64,000 nucleotides of DNA from Aestuariivivens insulae (GTDB lineage: Bacteria; Bacteroidota; Bacteroidia; Flavobacteriales; Flavobacteriaceae). The notes under the pieces were generated by a model that worked only from the letters and a program-made list of their open reading frames with translations, did not search any database and was not told the origin of the DNA. Positions 1 to 8,382 of this stretch are shown here, piece after piece (position 1 is the stretch's first letter; every line of letters starts with the position of its first letter). The stretch lies in assembly GCF_022662195.1 (NCBI RefSeq), contig NZ_JAKMCS010000007.1, forward strand, positions 1-64,000, written 5' to 3'. The position numbers and the translations under genes are program-made.

Positions 1-40
1 ATCCATGAGAAAAAAATTAAAAAAGAATCACTAATTTTAA

Positions 41-469
41 CACTCAAATGAAACGATTTTTGGCACTTTATTTACACTGCTCACTTTCATCCGGCACGGG
101 TGGTTCACTTTAACCGAATTTTCCACCCGGAACATCGTATTTGGGTTTAACCATTTAGGTTACCAAACCATTGAACAATATGGTGACCATGGGTTTTATT
201 GCTTTGACGATTTAGGTGCGGAACCCACGGGAAGGCACTTTGGCAAGGACTGCAATGTGATGGGTGAAATCTTGTTGTCACGACATGAACTCTTTACTAA
301 AACTTCCATGTTGAATTTTAAAATATCCAAAACGGTAAGGACCCATGCCACAACCAATCTCAATGCCCAGGAACTGGAAGATCGCTATGGGAATAGAGTC
401 CGATCTCGAATGCGAGAACTGTTTAATTTGGTGGCTTTTGATAAGGGGAGAAAGGATAAGCGAGAATAA
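41..469 (+). pseudogene. 5'-truncated DnaC-like P-loop ATPase remnant
   Basis: The frame is open from base 41 to the stop at 469, and the readable homology begins near base 71. It shows a Walker B region (YCFDDLGAEP, bases about 206-235), a sensor-like segment ending in ATTNLNAQELEDRYGNRV, and the C-terminal arginine-rich end RSRMRELFNLVAFDKGRKDKRE. This is the C-terminal half of a DnaC-like ATPase that I know from Bacteroidota mobile elements. The Walker A loop that should lie about 60-80 residues upstream is missing, stop codons at 32 and 38 close the frame, and no good start precedes the homology. The first internal ATG at 254 would give a 71-residue protein lacking both ATP motifs. I therefore read it as a remnant. 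Confidence 0.6.
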
Positions 470-506
470 GTATAAGTGAGAATAAGTTACTATTCCTTAT
501 AGGCCT

Positions 507-1868
507 CTAAGAAAGCTGATGGTTTTTTATAAAATAGGATATGTATTGGGGGATTAGGGATCCTAAATAATAAGGTAAGTTCATTAAGATGTATGGCACC
601 CCATTTGGGGTTTTCGTTTCTTGTATAGAAAACTCCCCTGCATATATTCTTATTGCATATGGATGATTGGTGCGTTCAATAAATTGGTGCAAGGATTTTA
701 AGGAACCTGAACTTCCAGATTTAATTTCAATTGGGATTACTTTACCTTCAATACTATAGACCAAATCGACTTCAGATGATGCTTGTTTCTTTTCCCTGAC
801 CCAGAAATTTGGTAGTTTAGAGGTATTGACCTGTATGGAAATCAGTTCTTGAGTGATAATATGGGGTATGATAGCGCCTTTGTAGGTTTGGCTCAAATCT
901 TCCATAACCAACATATCGGCACTAATCCCTAAAATATGGTTAAGGATACCAGTGTCTAAAAATTGCAACCTCGGCGATTTTTTTAAATCCGGAATAATGG
1001 GGACTTCCGTGGCCGTAGTTGGATATATAAGCTGAATAACCTTAGCTTGATGTAAATTTCGCATAGCTTCACCTACTTCCCTTGATCTATAATTGGAGTT
1101 GCCGAAATTTTGAAACTTAATCCGTTCGTCTATAGAGAAAGCGGCAGTTGACATAATATGCTTGATCACATTTTTCTCTGTAGTATTGGTTGCATATTTT
1201 TCTGAATCATTGATATATGAACTCCAAATACTTTCATATATGGACGATAGATCTGCTACACTCTGGTATTTTATAAATTGGTCAACAACCTCTGGCATAC
1301 CTCCAATGATGGCATAGTCATTAAACAACGATAGCAACGTTTTATGGGCAACTGGTCTTATGGGAATGTTCTTAAGTTCATTCAGGCCTGTACGGTGCCC
1401 GATGGCTTCCAGATATTCCTTGAAATTAAAGGGATACAGGTACAAAAACTCGACCCTTCCCACGGGGAAACTTTTAACATCCTTAAGGCTAAACTCAAGC
1501 AATGAACCTGCTGCTATAACATGAAGGTCTGGAATGTCTTCGAAGAAATAACGTAATAACTGTATGGCTTTTGGCTGTTCTTGAATCTCATCTATAAATA
1601 ATAGAGTATCTCCAATATCCTTTGAAATAATATTATTTGAAATCAATAAGGATTCAATAATGGTATTTACATTATCTGTTAGCTCGAAATACTGGTTGTC
1701 TGTTTTTTTTTCTAAATTTAGATAGATATGGTGTTTGTAAGTTTTTGCAAAATCATTGACCAAAGTGGTTTTACCTACCTGTCTTGCACCTCTTAAAATT
1801 AAAGGTTTTCTATTAGGATTGCTTTTCCATTTGTGTAACTGTTCTATGAGGTGTCTTTTTAGTGCCAA
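507..1868 (-). CDS. AAA ATPase with DUF4143 domain
   Basis: This is a soluble ATPase of the AAA_14/DUF4143 group, common in Bacteroidota and archaea and often found as accessory cargo. The biochemical role of the family is not well established. Numbered from a TTG at 1868, Walker A is GARQVGKT at residues 27-34, and Walker B lies in the segment LLFIDEIQEQPKAI near residue 90. The C-terminal half has the DUF4143 pattern, with a nuclease-like stretch SSEVDLVYSIEGKVIPIEIK that resembles a PD-(D/E)xK core. An ATG at 1982 would add 38 residues, but that extension is translated from 33-bp DNA repeats (an 11-residue repeat, FTLLQ...) and does not look like protein. The protein begins naturally at ALKRHLIEQLHKW, so I prefer the TTG. 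It sits alone on the minus strand, divergent from the tra operon. Confidence 0.8.
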   Translation of the reverse strand: MALKRHLIEQLHKWKSNPNRKPLILRGARQVGKTTLVNDFAKTYKHHIYLNLEKKTDNQYFELTDNVNTIIESLLISNNIISKDIGDTLLFIDEIQEQPKAIQLLRYFFEDIPDLHVIAAGSLLEFSLKDVKSFPVGRVEFLYLYPFNFKEYLEAIGHRTGLNELKNIPIRPVAHKTLLSLFNDYAIIGGMPEVVDQFIKYQSVADLSSIYESIWSSYINDSEKYATNTTEKNVIKHIMSTAAFSIDERIKFQNFGNSNYRSREVGEAMRNLHQAKVIQLIYPTTATEVPIIPDLKKSPRLQFLDTGILNHILGISADMLVMEDLSQTYKGAIIPHIITQELISIQVNTSKLPNFWVREKKQASSEVDLVYSIEGKVIPIEIKSGSSGSLKSLHQFIERTNHPYAIRIYAGEFSIQETKTPNGVPYILMNLPYYLGSLIPQYISYFIKNHQLS

Positions 1869-1877
1869 AATTATATT

Positions 1878-1987
1878 TGTTATAAAGTAAGGGTAAATAT
1901 ATAAAATATGTAACAAAGTAAACGCAATTTTCAGATTATTTTGTAACAAAGTAAATGCAGTTATTGGAGTATTTTGTAACAAAGTAA
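1878..1987. repeat. Four-copy 33-bp-phased direct repeat upstream of the DUF4143 gene
   Basis: The 13-mer TGTAACAAAGTAA occurs exactly at 1909-1921, 1942-1954 and 1975-1987, each 33 bp after the last. A degenerate copy TGTTATAAAGTAA is at 1878-1890. Flanking bases are also partly conserved (AAATGCAGTTATT against AAACGCAATTTTC). The array lies directly before the proposed start of the minus-strand ATPase. A spacing of 33 bp is about three helical turns, so all copies face the same side of the helix, as expected for a cooperatively bound operator or iteron. Confidence 0.8.
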
Positions 1988-2345
1988 GTGTTGATTAGTA
2001 AAATAGATTTAAAAGCGACTTTATATCTAATAATGCAGATAATTATTTACCAAGATTCAGAGCTAAGACAATTTTTTTGGACTTTCAATTTCAATAAAAA
2101 GTGAACAATTTTTAAGAGGAAAACTCCAAAACTGACGTTTTTGAGTTAAGAGCGATTCACATTTTACAATTTCATTAACAACTCTTTTTCGAATGCTCAT
2201 AAAACGCCCCTTAAATTAATAACAAATGATATCCTTTTAATACAAAACATATTTTATTAACAGATGTTTGGTAATCAGTGTTTTGAATGGTTTGTTGCAA
2301 TAGTTTTATGATATCAAAATTCACAAACCTTTAAATCTTTTTGAT
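1988..2345. other. Intergenic region between DUF4143 ATPase and tra operon
   Basis: No convincing coding frame of useful length is seen. The region must hold the promoter of the plus-strand tra operon and probably that of the divergent ATPase. TTTG motifs are frequent near 2267-2294, but I could not place a clear -33/-7 pair of the Bacteroidota type. Confidence 0.4.
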
Positions 2346-2633
2346 ATGAAAAAAGTAAAGTGCCTAACTGCTTCATTATTTTTAATTGTTAATCCCTTGT
2401 TTGCCCAGATAGGGGGTATTGAAGATTCAGTTAATGATATCTCCGATACCATCCGGGCCATTTTCCCCATTATTCTTGGTGTTATCTTTTTAGTTGGTTT
2501 CCTTTTTAATGCTGGACACTTCTTTGGAGAGAATGCCGACCTGAAAAAGGGTATCACCCGTGTCCTGGTTTTTGTCCTTATAGCTGGGGCTGTTGTGGGC
2601 ATCTTTACCTATCTCATTAGTATCGTAGTTTAG
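2346..2633 (+). CDS. traE: TraE-like conjugal transfer protein (DUF4134, pilin-like)
   Basis: This is a small integral membrane protein of 95 residues, first in the tra operon. A signal peptide (residues 1-20, ending LFAQ) is followed by a short periplasmic stretch and two hydrophobic helices at about residues 36-56 and 70-94. Size, topology and position directly before a TraF-like protein and the TraG ATPase match TraE/DUF4134 of Bacteroides conjugative transposons, which occupies the VirB2 position in the mating channel. The assignment rests on topology and gene order more than on specific residues. The following gene starts 3 bp after the stop, so the two are probably translationally coupled. 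Confidence 0.75.
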   Translation: MKKVKCLTASLFLIVNPLFAQIGGIEDSVNDISDTIRAIFPIILGVIFLVGFLFNAGHFFGENADLKKGITRVLVFVLIAGAVVGIFTYLISIVV

Positions 2634-2636
2634 GTC

Positions 2637-2921
2637 ATGAAACAGTTTGAGGTCTATAGGAACATTCGTAAACGTGCCTTGATCATGGGACTTCCGGTGT
2701 CGTCATTCGCGCTTATGATGACATCGGTCATCGGTTCCTTGCTGTTCATTATATTTTCCTTCAGCCTGAAAGTAATCATTTCGGTTTTTGCAATCAACGG
2801 CAAACTTTACATCGCATTGACCCATTTGGCCAAGCATCCAACATTGCTGCACTTTAAGCGGGTATTTCCAAAAGCCATTTCAAATAAAAAAACCAGTTTC
2901 CTTGATTATGATGACCATTAA
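2637..2921 (+). CDS. traF: TraF-like conjugal transfer protein (DUF4133)
   Basis: This inner-membrane protein of 94 residues lies between TraE and the TraG ATPase. It starts with a basic cytoplasmic stretch (YRNIRKRALIMGLP), then a hydrophobic block at about residues 21-52 long enough for one or two transmembrane passes, then a polar C-terminus ending DYDDH. This is the layout of DUF4133/TraF, the VirB3-like partner of the VirB4 ATPase in Bacteroidetes conjugation systems. Its 3' end overlaps the start of traG by about 14 bp, supporting coupled translation. I find no residue signature beyond topology and position. Confidence 0.7.
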   Translation: MKQFEVYRNIRKRALIMGLPVSSFALMMTSVIGSLLFIIFSFSLKVIISVFAINGKLYIALTHLAKHPTLLHFKRVFPKAISNKKTSFLDYDDH

Positions 2922-5325
2922 CCTATCTGATAGCCATCCTATATTGGACATCCAGGACAATATTGTGTTTGCCAATAATGGTAATGTGGTGTTATGTTAC
3001 CAGGTTCAATTACCTGAAATCTACTCCTTGTCGGAATCCGATTTTGAAGAACTGCATGGCAGTTGGTTTCAGGCCCTTAAATCCTTGCCAGTAGGTACCA
3101 TCATCCATAAACAGGATATTTACCAAAAAAGGCACTATTCGGCAGAAACCTTACCAAAGACGACCTTTCTGCAACAGGCGACCTATAATTATTTTAAGGA
3201 CCGGGATTGTTTGCAGCACCAAAGCTATTTGTTTTTCATTTTGCCGTTAAACAGAAACCTTAACGTTTCCAAGTATGTCAATCCTTTCAAACAGGTTGGC
3301 AAAACTATTCATAAAACATTGGATCACAAGGTTCAAGAGTTTATAGCTGCTGTGAACGATACCGTGTCATTTATCAATAATGGCAGTAAAATAACCTTAA
3401 CCAATTTAATGGAAAGGGATATCCTCCAGCTTACCAATGCCTATTTTAATGGGTTTAATGAAGGATTTGATACCGACATACAATTGGAACCTACAAAAAA
3501 GGGTAAAAGGAAATCGGTTATGGTGGGAGACCATCATTTTGATGTGTTGGCCATTAATAGTGAACTATGTTTTGGGGATATAGTACAGAGCAGTAAGACC
3601 AATGACAAGTTCACTTCGGATGATTTTGTGTTCCACCAAGGCTTTATCGATGGGCTTGGCCTAAACCTTAACGAGAACCATATTTTGAACCATATCATTT
3701 ATATGGACGATAAACAAAAATGGCGCAAACTACTGGATAAAAAGCTTGAGGAACTTAACAAGAGCTCCAATTTCGGGACACAGAATAAAGTGGTCCTTAA
3801 AAAAATACAACAAATTGTCGATCGGATCAATGAAGATGATACTTCACGTATTATCCGTGGCCATTTGAATGTCATCTTTTGGAACCAGGATTCCCAAGTG
3901 TTAAACAGAATAGCTTCCAAAATAAAAACCGAGTTTAAGGAACTCGATATGCTCCCATATTACCCGAAAGGAGAGGAACGCAAGCATTATTTCCTGAACA
4001 GCCATCCTTGCTTTGCTTCTAACTTTTCCAATGGTGATCTTTATGTCACCGACCTGAAACATGCCCTTTGTCTATACATCAACAATACCAATTACCGGTC
4101 CGATACCACCGGTGTCATCTTTAATGATCGCCAGTTTAATACCCCAGTTTTAAAAGATGTTTGGGACGAGAGAAAAAAAAGGATCAAAGCAAGGAACTTT
4201 GCCATTTTCGCCCCAACGGGAGAGGGCAAGTCCTTTCTGGCCAACAATATTTTAAGACAGTATTTTGAAGACCATGTTCGGCTGGTGATTATTGATCTCG
4301 GTGGCTCTTACGCCAAGTTTGCCAAGCTCTATCCCAATGACCATATCATATTGCGTTACGAGCAGGGCAAAAATTTGGGCATCAACCCATTTTATATTAG
4401 CAACGATGCTGACCTGACCCCGGAATGCCTTGAGGATCTTGCCATTTTTCTATTGGAACTGTTAGCCTTAAGGTCAAGTACCAAGGCCCATGAGGTGGCC
4501 ATAAAAAAGGTACTGTTGTACTATTACAATAGCATCCGAAAGTCTCATTCCTTAGCTTCCCTCTATCAGTTTGTGGATGCCAAAAAGGATACGCTAATCC
4601 AAGAATTGAACGTACAGGAAGAACACTTTAGCGTTTATAATTTTTTGCACATTCTTTCCGAATATGTGGAGGATGGCCTGTACAGCTTTCTCTTTAATGT
4701 CAGTGGGGACCTAACTTATAAAATCGAGGACAAGCGCCTGATCGTTTTTGAACTTGATGAAGTTAAGGACAATAAGGAAATCCTTTCGGTAATGCTCAAG
4801 CTTATCAAATCCGCTATCCAGCGTACCATTTGGCGTAACCGCTCCGAAAGGGGCATCATTCTGTTTGATGAGTTCGCCAAACAACTCAAGTTCGATAATG
4901 TCCTGGAAAGCGTGGAATTCTATTATCAGGCCATTAGGAAGCAGAATGGGGCTATTGGCATCATTCTGCAATCCATTAACCAATTGCCCAGTAATGCTAC
5001 ATCAGCAAGTATTCTGGAGAATACACAGGTTATTTATAGCCTTCGTAATGAAAAAGGCTATGACGAACTGCAAAAGCGCCTTAACCTGTCAAGCCATGAC
5101 CTGAACCAGTTAAGGTCTATCCGTAATAACCTGACCGGATCCCGTAAGTACACCGAAATGTTTATCAAGATCGGGAAGGAGAGCAACATCTTTCGGTTGG
5201 AAGTCCCTCCCGAGGCCTATGCGGCCTATCTAACCGATGGCACTGAAAACGAGGCCATCATGGCCATTTATGAAAGGACGGGCAATATGGAACAAGCAAT
5301 AAAGACCTTTCTAAAGAGATCATAA
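2908..5325 (+). CDS. traG: TraG, VirB4-family conjugation ATPase
   Basis: This cytoplasmic ATPase powers assembly of, and transport through, the type IV secretion channel. The protein is about 805 residues long. The N-terminal domain has the TraG pattern (VLCYQVQLPEIYSLSESDF, then a HKQD motif). The ATPase core has Walker A PTGEGKS with its lysine near residue 441 and Walker B IILFDEF with its aspartate near residue 654, followed by the VirB4-type segment AIGIILQSINQLP. Length is normal for Bacteroidetes TraG (about 800-840). I chose the ATG at 2908. A TTG at 2902 and an ATG at 2911 are alternatives, and all three overlap the end of traF. The gene is intact and central to the operon. Confidence 0.93.
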   Translation: MMTINLSDSHPILDIQDNIVFANNGNVVLCYQVQLPEIYSLSESDFEELHGSWFQALKSLPVGTIIHKQDIYQKRHYSAETLPKTTFLQQATYNYFKDRDCLQHQSYLFFILPLNRNLNVSKYVNPFKQVGKTIHKTLDHKVQEFIAAVNDTVSFINNGSKITLTNLMERDILQLTNAYFNGFNEGFDTDIQLEPTKKGKRKSVMVGDHHFDVLAINSELCFGDIVQSSKTNDKFTSDDFVFHQGFIDGLGLNLNENHILNHIIYMDDKQKWRKLLDKKLEELNKSSNFGTQNKVVLKKIQQIVDRINEDDTSRIIRGHLNVIFWNQDSQVLNRIASKIKTEFKELDMLPYYPKGEERKHYFLNSHPCFASNFSNGDLYVTDLKHALCLYINNTNYRSDTTGVIFNDRQFNTPVLKDVWDERKKRIKARNFAIFAPTGEGKSFLANNILRQYFEDHVRLVIIDLGGSYAKFAKLYPNDHIILRYEQGKNLGINPFYISNDADLTPECLEDLAIFLLELLALRSSTKAHEVAIKKVLLYYYNSIRKSHSLASLYQFVDAKKDTLIQELNVQEEHFSVYNFLHILSEYVEDGLYSFLFNVSGDLTYKIEDKRLIVFELDEVKDNKEILSVMLKLIKSAIQRTIWRNRSERGIILFDEFAKQLKFDNVLESVEFYYQAIRKQNGAIGIILQSINQLPSNATSASILENTQVIYSLRNEKGYDELQKRLNLSSHDLNQLRSIRNNLTGSRKYTEMFIKIGKESNIFRLEVPPEAYAAYLTDGTENEAIMAIYERTGNMEQAIKTFLKRS

Positions 5326-5360
5326 TCAGAATAATTAATAACCCTTAAAACTTTTTTGTA

Positions 5361-5948
5361 ATGAAACACAGATTAAACATTAAAACATTGGTATTGGTAT
5401 TAGCCTTTACCATTTCATTGCCAGGCCTTGCTAAGGCCCAGGGGATGCCGGTGTATGACAATACCAATTTTATCAGCTTGGCCAAGCAGTTGATAGAATC
5501 CGCCAAGCAGACTTCACAGCTATTAAAGACCGTAGAATTCTTGAAACAACAAAAGGAAAATCTGGAGAAGGTCAACAATGTCATTAAGCAGCTCAAGGCG
5601 GTCAAGGAACTCACCAAAAACCATCAACGTCTGTACAGTACTGTGCAAAACGATTTACGGGAGATACTCAACTCTCCTTATATCAAAGCTGATGAAGTGG
5701 GGCGTATATCAGAGACCTTTAGTGATATTATAGACAACTCATTGGAAAGCCTTAATTATATTGAACAGATACTCTCCAGTAATAGCCTTAAAATGGGAGA
5801 TGCCGAACGGGCAGCCATTCTAAAGGAAAAGGAACAACAGTCCAATGAGATGGTGGCCGAGATCGAGGCCAAGGTACGTCGCTACCATGAGATCATTGCA
5901 TTTAGGAAAATGCAGGATGCCGTAAACCATCGTGAAACCAATTATTAG
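5361..5948 (+). CDS. traI: TraI-like conjugal transfer protein (DUF4141, VirB5-like)
   Basis: This is a secreted helical protein of 195 residues. The signal peptide (residues 1-26, ending LAKAQG) is followed by a long, almost continuous alpha-helical, coiled-coil-prone region (for example QTSQLLKTVEFLKQQKENLE) running to about residue 185. The architecture and position between the VirB4 ATPase and the polytopic TraJ match TraI/DUF4141 of Bacteroides conjugative transposons, the likely VirB5-type periplasmic component. It starts 35 bp after traG, and traJ follows after 5 bp. It has nothing to do with the F-plasmid relaxase of the same name. Confidence 0.75.
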   Translation: MKHRLNIKTLVLVLAFTISLPGLAKAQGMPVYDNTNFISLAKQLIESAKQTSQLLKTVEFLKQQKENLEKVNNVIKQLKAVKELTKNHQRLYSTVQNDLREILNSPYIKADEVGRISETFSDIIDNSLESLNYIEQILSSNSLKMGDAERAAILKEKEQQSNEMVAEIEAKVRRYHEIIAFRKMQDAVNHRETNY

Positions 5949-5953
5949 TAGCA

Positions 5954-6790
5954 ATGATGTTTTTAGGGATCGGTCTTGAATATATCGATACGGTGTTTAC
6001 CGTTATCAAAAACAGTGACTTTTCACAGTATACCATTACGGGAATGAAAACGTTGGCTATCATGTTCTTTTTAGTGAACATCCTGAAAAAATACAATGAA
6101 GGGATTGCCTCGACTGATGGGCATACCTGGGGACTGACCCCGACGGAACTGGCCAAGAATTTCTTGATCGTCCTATTGGTGATTTTTTCCACACAGGTAC
6201 TGGATGTGTTTGATGGCATACTGGTAGCCATTGAAGACCGCTACCGGGATACGGCTCCGGCACTCCTTCCATTACAGATGCAGGATATAGACATCGAACA
6301 GGATGTGGGTGCCCTGGAAGCCGCCAAAAAAGCAATGGCCATGTTATATGAGGCCTTGGTTACCCCATTGTATGGTCTTAAGCTTATCAGCTTTATCATT
6401 GGCATATTCCTGTGGCTTCTGGACCTATTTATCTATCCGCTTTTTTTGGCCGAACGTTTTTTCTTGTTGGGCATCATGCAGGCCTTCTTTCCCTTAGTGA
6501 TCAGTCTGGCCGTTTTTGAAAAATTCCGCTCCCTTGCCTATAGTTTTTTTAAGCTCTATGCTGGGGTCTATATGCTGGTGCCAGCTTTTTTTCTGGTAAA
6601 CGTATTTGTCAACAATCTTTATACGGAAGTAAACGATAACTTCTGGAATGAACTCTTTGGAACGGATTGGGGCAGTCAGTTTTTTGCTCCACTTATTCAA
6701 TTGGCCTCCATAGGCTTTATAGTATTGCTAAAGTTCAAGTTGTATCGAAAGGCTATTTCCTTTACCCTCAAATTGTTTGCCGGTAGTTAA
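5954..6790 (+). CDS. traJ: TraJ, VirB6-like conjugation membrane protein
   Basis: This polytopic inner-membrane protein of 278 residues corresponds to the VirB6 channel component. Hydrophobic segments are visible around residues 26-42, 70-88, 132-165, 173-193, 198-220 and 248-266. The central block (SFIIGIFLWLLDLFIYPLFL, then an AERFFLLGIMQAFFPL-type stretch) is typical of TraJ from Bacteroidetes conjugative elements. No signal peptide is present. The start is an ATG pair (MM) at 5954, 5 bp after traI. It is shorter than the 330-residue CTnDOT homologue. Confidence 0.8.
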   Translation: MMFLGIGLEYIDTVFTVIKNSDFSQYTITGMKTLAIMFFLVNILKKYNEGIASTDGHTWGLTPTELAKNFLIVLLVIFSTQVLDVFDGILVAIEDRYRDTAPALLPLQMQDIDIEQDVGALEAAKKAMAMLYEALVTPLYGLKLISFIIGIFLWLLDLFIYPLFLAERFFLLGIMQAFFPLVISLAVFEKFRSLAYSFFKLYAGVYMLVPAFFLVNVFVNNLYTEVNDNFWNELFGTDWGSQFFAPLIQLASIGFIVLLKFKLYRKAISFTLKLFAGS

Positions 6791-6807
6791 TCCCAAAATA
6801 AGCTTAT

Positions 6808-7431
6808 ATGAAAACACCCTATCAAAATATTTATAAAGTTTTAAGACTCAACCGTTTCATTGTACTGGCAATGGTGATTGGAGCAGTTGTCACCTGTATT
6901 GTTTCCCTTATCATGGTGATTAAGCTCCATAAAGAAACCGTAAATAGTGCTTTTGTTGTTAACGGCGAGGGGCAGGTAATACCCTTAAAACTGGTCACCC
7001 AAAGGGAAAGCTTGGAAGTCGAGGCCTTGGCACACCTGGAACTCTTCCATACTTATTTTTACCATATCGATGCAAGCAACTATGAAAAGCATTTACAGAA
7101 AGCCCTATGGCTAGGTAATAGTACCGTCGATGCACTGTACCGCCAAAAGAAAGCAGATGGGGTCTATAATCGGTTGTTGCAGTATTCCCTGGTGCAAAAG
7201 GTGATCAGTATCGATTCCAAAGTCGATCTACAAAAGGAACCTTACCATTTTGAAACCACAACGGTATTTGAGATCAACCGTGGATCTGTTATTGACAGAT
7301 ATGAACTGAAAACTTCGGGAGCACTGATCCATGTGGATCGGCATTTTCCGATTAATACCCATGGACTGTTGATTACCAATTTTTTTGAAAACACTTTAAA
7401 ACGTATAGAACATGAAACTGGAAAAGAATAA
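6808..7431 (+). CDS. traK: TraK, VirB8-like conjugation protein
   Basis: This is a bitopic inner-membrane protein of 207 residues. A short cytoplasmic head (about 15 residues, QNIYKVLRLNRF) precedes one transmembrane helix at about residues 17-38, and the rest is periplasmic. The head sequence and the segment HLELFHTYFYHIDASNYEKH are the usual TraK pattern, and the periplasmic part corresponds to the NTF2-like VirB8 domain that scaffolds the channel. The last 20 bp overlap the start of traM, indicating translational coupling. Confidence 0.85.
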   Translation: MKTPYQNIYKVLRLNRFIVLAMVIGAVVTCIVSLIMVIKLHKETVNSAFVVNGEGQVIPLKLVTQRESLEVEALAHLELFHTYFYHIDASNYEKHLQKALWLGNSTVDALYRQKKADGVYNRLLQYSLVQKVISIDSKVDLQKEPYHFETTTVFEINRGSVIDRYELKTSGALIHVDRHFPINTHGLLITNFFENTLKRIEHETGKE

Positions 7432-8362
7432 AATTGTTTTTATAGCTGTTATAGCTTGTGTAGTTCTGTTTATTGGCGCTTATGCCTCGCTTATGTTGGG
7501 AGAGGAAGAAGCCCCGGTAATAGATGGCAACCAAATTCCCGTACCGAAATTGGATGAGCATAGTCAAAAAAACTTTAAGTCCAAGTTGGAGGCATTGGAT
7601 GCCTTAAAGGACGTACGTCAGACCAATGCCCCGAGTATATATGATGAACGTTTATTGGACTCCACAGGGATTTATGATAAAGACTTATTGAAGAAAGAAA
7701 AGCAACGAATAGTAGATAGCCTTTACAATGATATCCGCTTTATCAATGCCATAGATGATGACCCTGTGCGACAGGATCCTAAAACAAATGAAAGGCTACC
7801 TAATACTAGGGAAAATCAAGAGATTAAGTTTGAACCTGAAACCACGGTGACAGCGCCATACATTCCAGCCCAGGAATTGGCCCTGGAACATCAACTTTTT
7901 TTTGCCTCCGATCCCCAATCCAATCCTATATTGAACGGTCAAAGAACGGATAGTACCATTTATGTTCGGGTGGATGGTACCCAAACCGTAAAAAAGGATT
8001 TCCGACTTGGAATGCGATTGGCCAAACCTGCCCATATTAATGGAGTACTATATCCTAAGAACACTTTTGTTTATGGCTTTGTGAGTTTCAAACCGAACAG
8101 GACCATCATTTCTATACATAACATTGACCACAACCAGGTCAAGCTTAAAGCTTTTGACCTGCAGGATGGAAATGAAGGTGTTTATGTAGAAAATACCTTT
8201 AGGGCAGATGCAACACGTGAGGTCTTTGGTGATGTGGTGGATGATGTTAACATTGCAGGGGTTCCACAGGTAACCGGTATCAAAAAACTGTTTCAGCGCA
8301 ATAACCGCAACATGAAAGTGACCATTCTGGATGACTATCAATTAATTCTAAAGCCTCTTTAA
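7412..8362 (+). CDS. traM: TraM, VirB10-like conjugation protein
   Basis: This protein of 316 residues spans from the inner membrane towards the outer membrane. It has one N-terminal transmembrane helix (residues about 8-29), a polar linker of about 130 residues, and a C-terminal beta-rich domain from about residue 170. That domain contains VRVDGTQTVKKDFRLGMRL, then INGVLYPKNTFVYGFVSF, the TraM signature that replaces the TrbI/VirB10 beta-barrel in Bacteroidetes elements. It is shorter than CTnDOT TraM (about 450 residues), mainly in the linker. The start overlaps traK by 20 bp. Confidence 0.85.
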   Translation: MKLEKNKIVFIAVIACVVLFIGAYASLMLGEEEAPVIDGNQIPVPKLDEHSQKNFKSKLEALDALKDVRQTNAPSIYDERLLDSTGIYDKDLLKKEKQRIVDSLYNDIRFINAIDDDPVRQDPKTNERLPNTRENQEIKFEPETTVTAPYIPAQELALEHQLFFASDPQSNPILNGQRTDSTIYVRVDGTQTVKKDFRLGMRLAKPAHINGVLYPKNTFVYGFVSFKPNRTIISIHNIDHNQVKLKAFDLQDGNEGVYVENTFRADATREVFGDVVDDVNIAGVPQVTGIKKLFQRNNRNMKVTILDDYQLILKPL

Positions 8363-8382
8363 ATCACCTTTAAATATATACT

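Noticed and set aside
1878-1987. CRISPR array
   Set aside because: Repeats are 13 bp with partly conserved 20-bp intervals, which is not the size of CRISPR repeats and spacers, and no cas genes are present.
2321-2602. Minus-strand frame of 93 codons
   Set aside because: It lies almost wholly antisense to traE, has a basic low-complexity composition and no recognisable domain.
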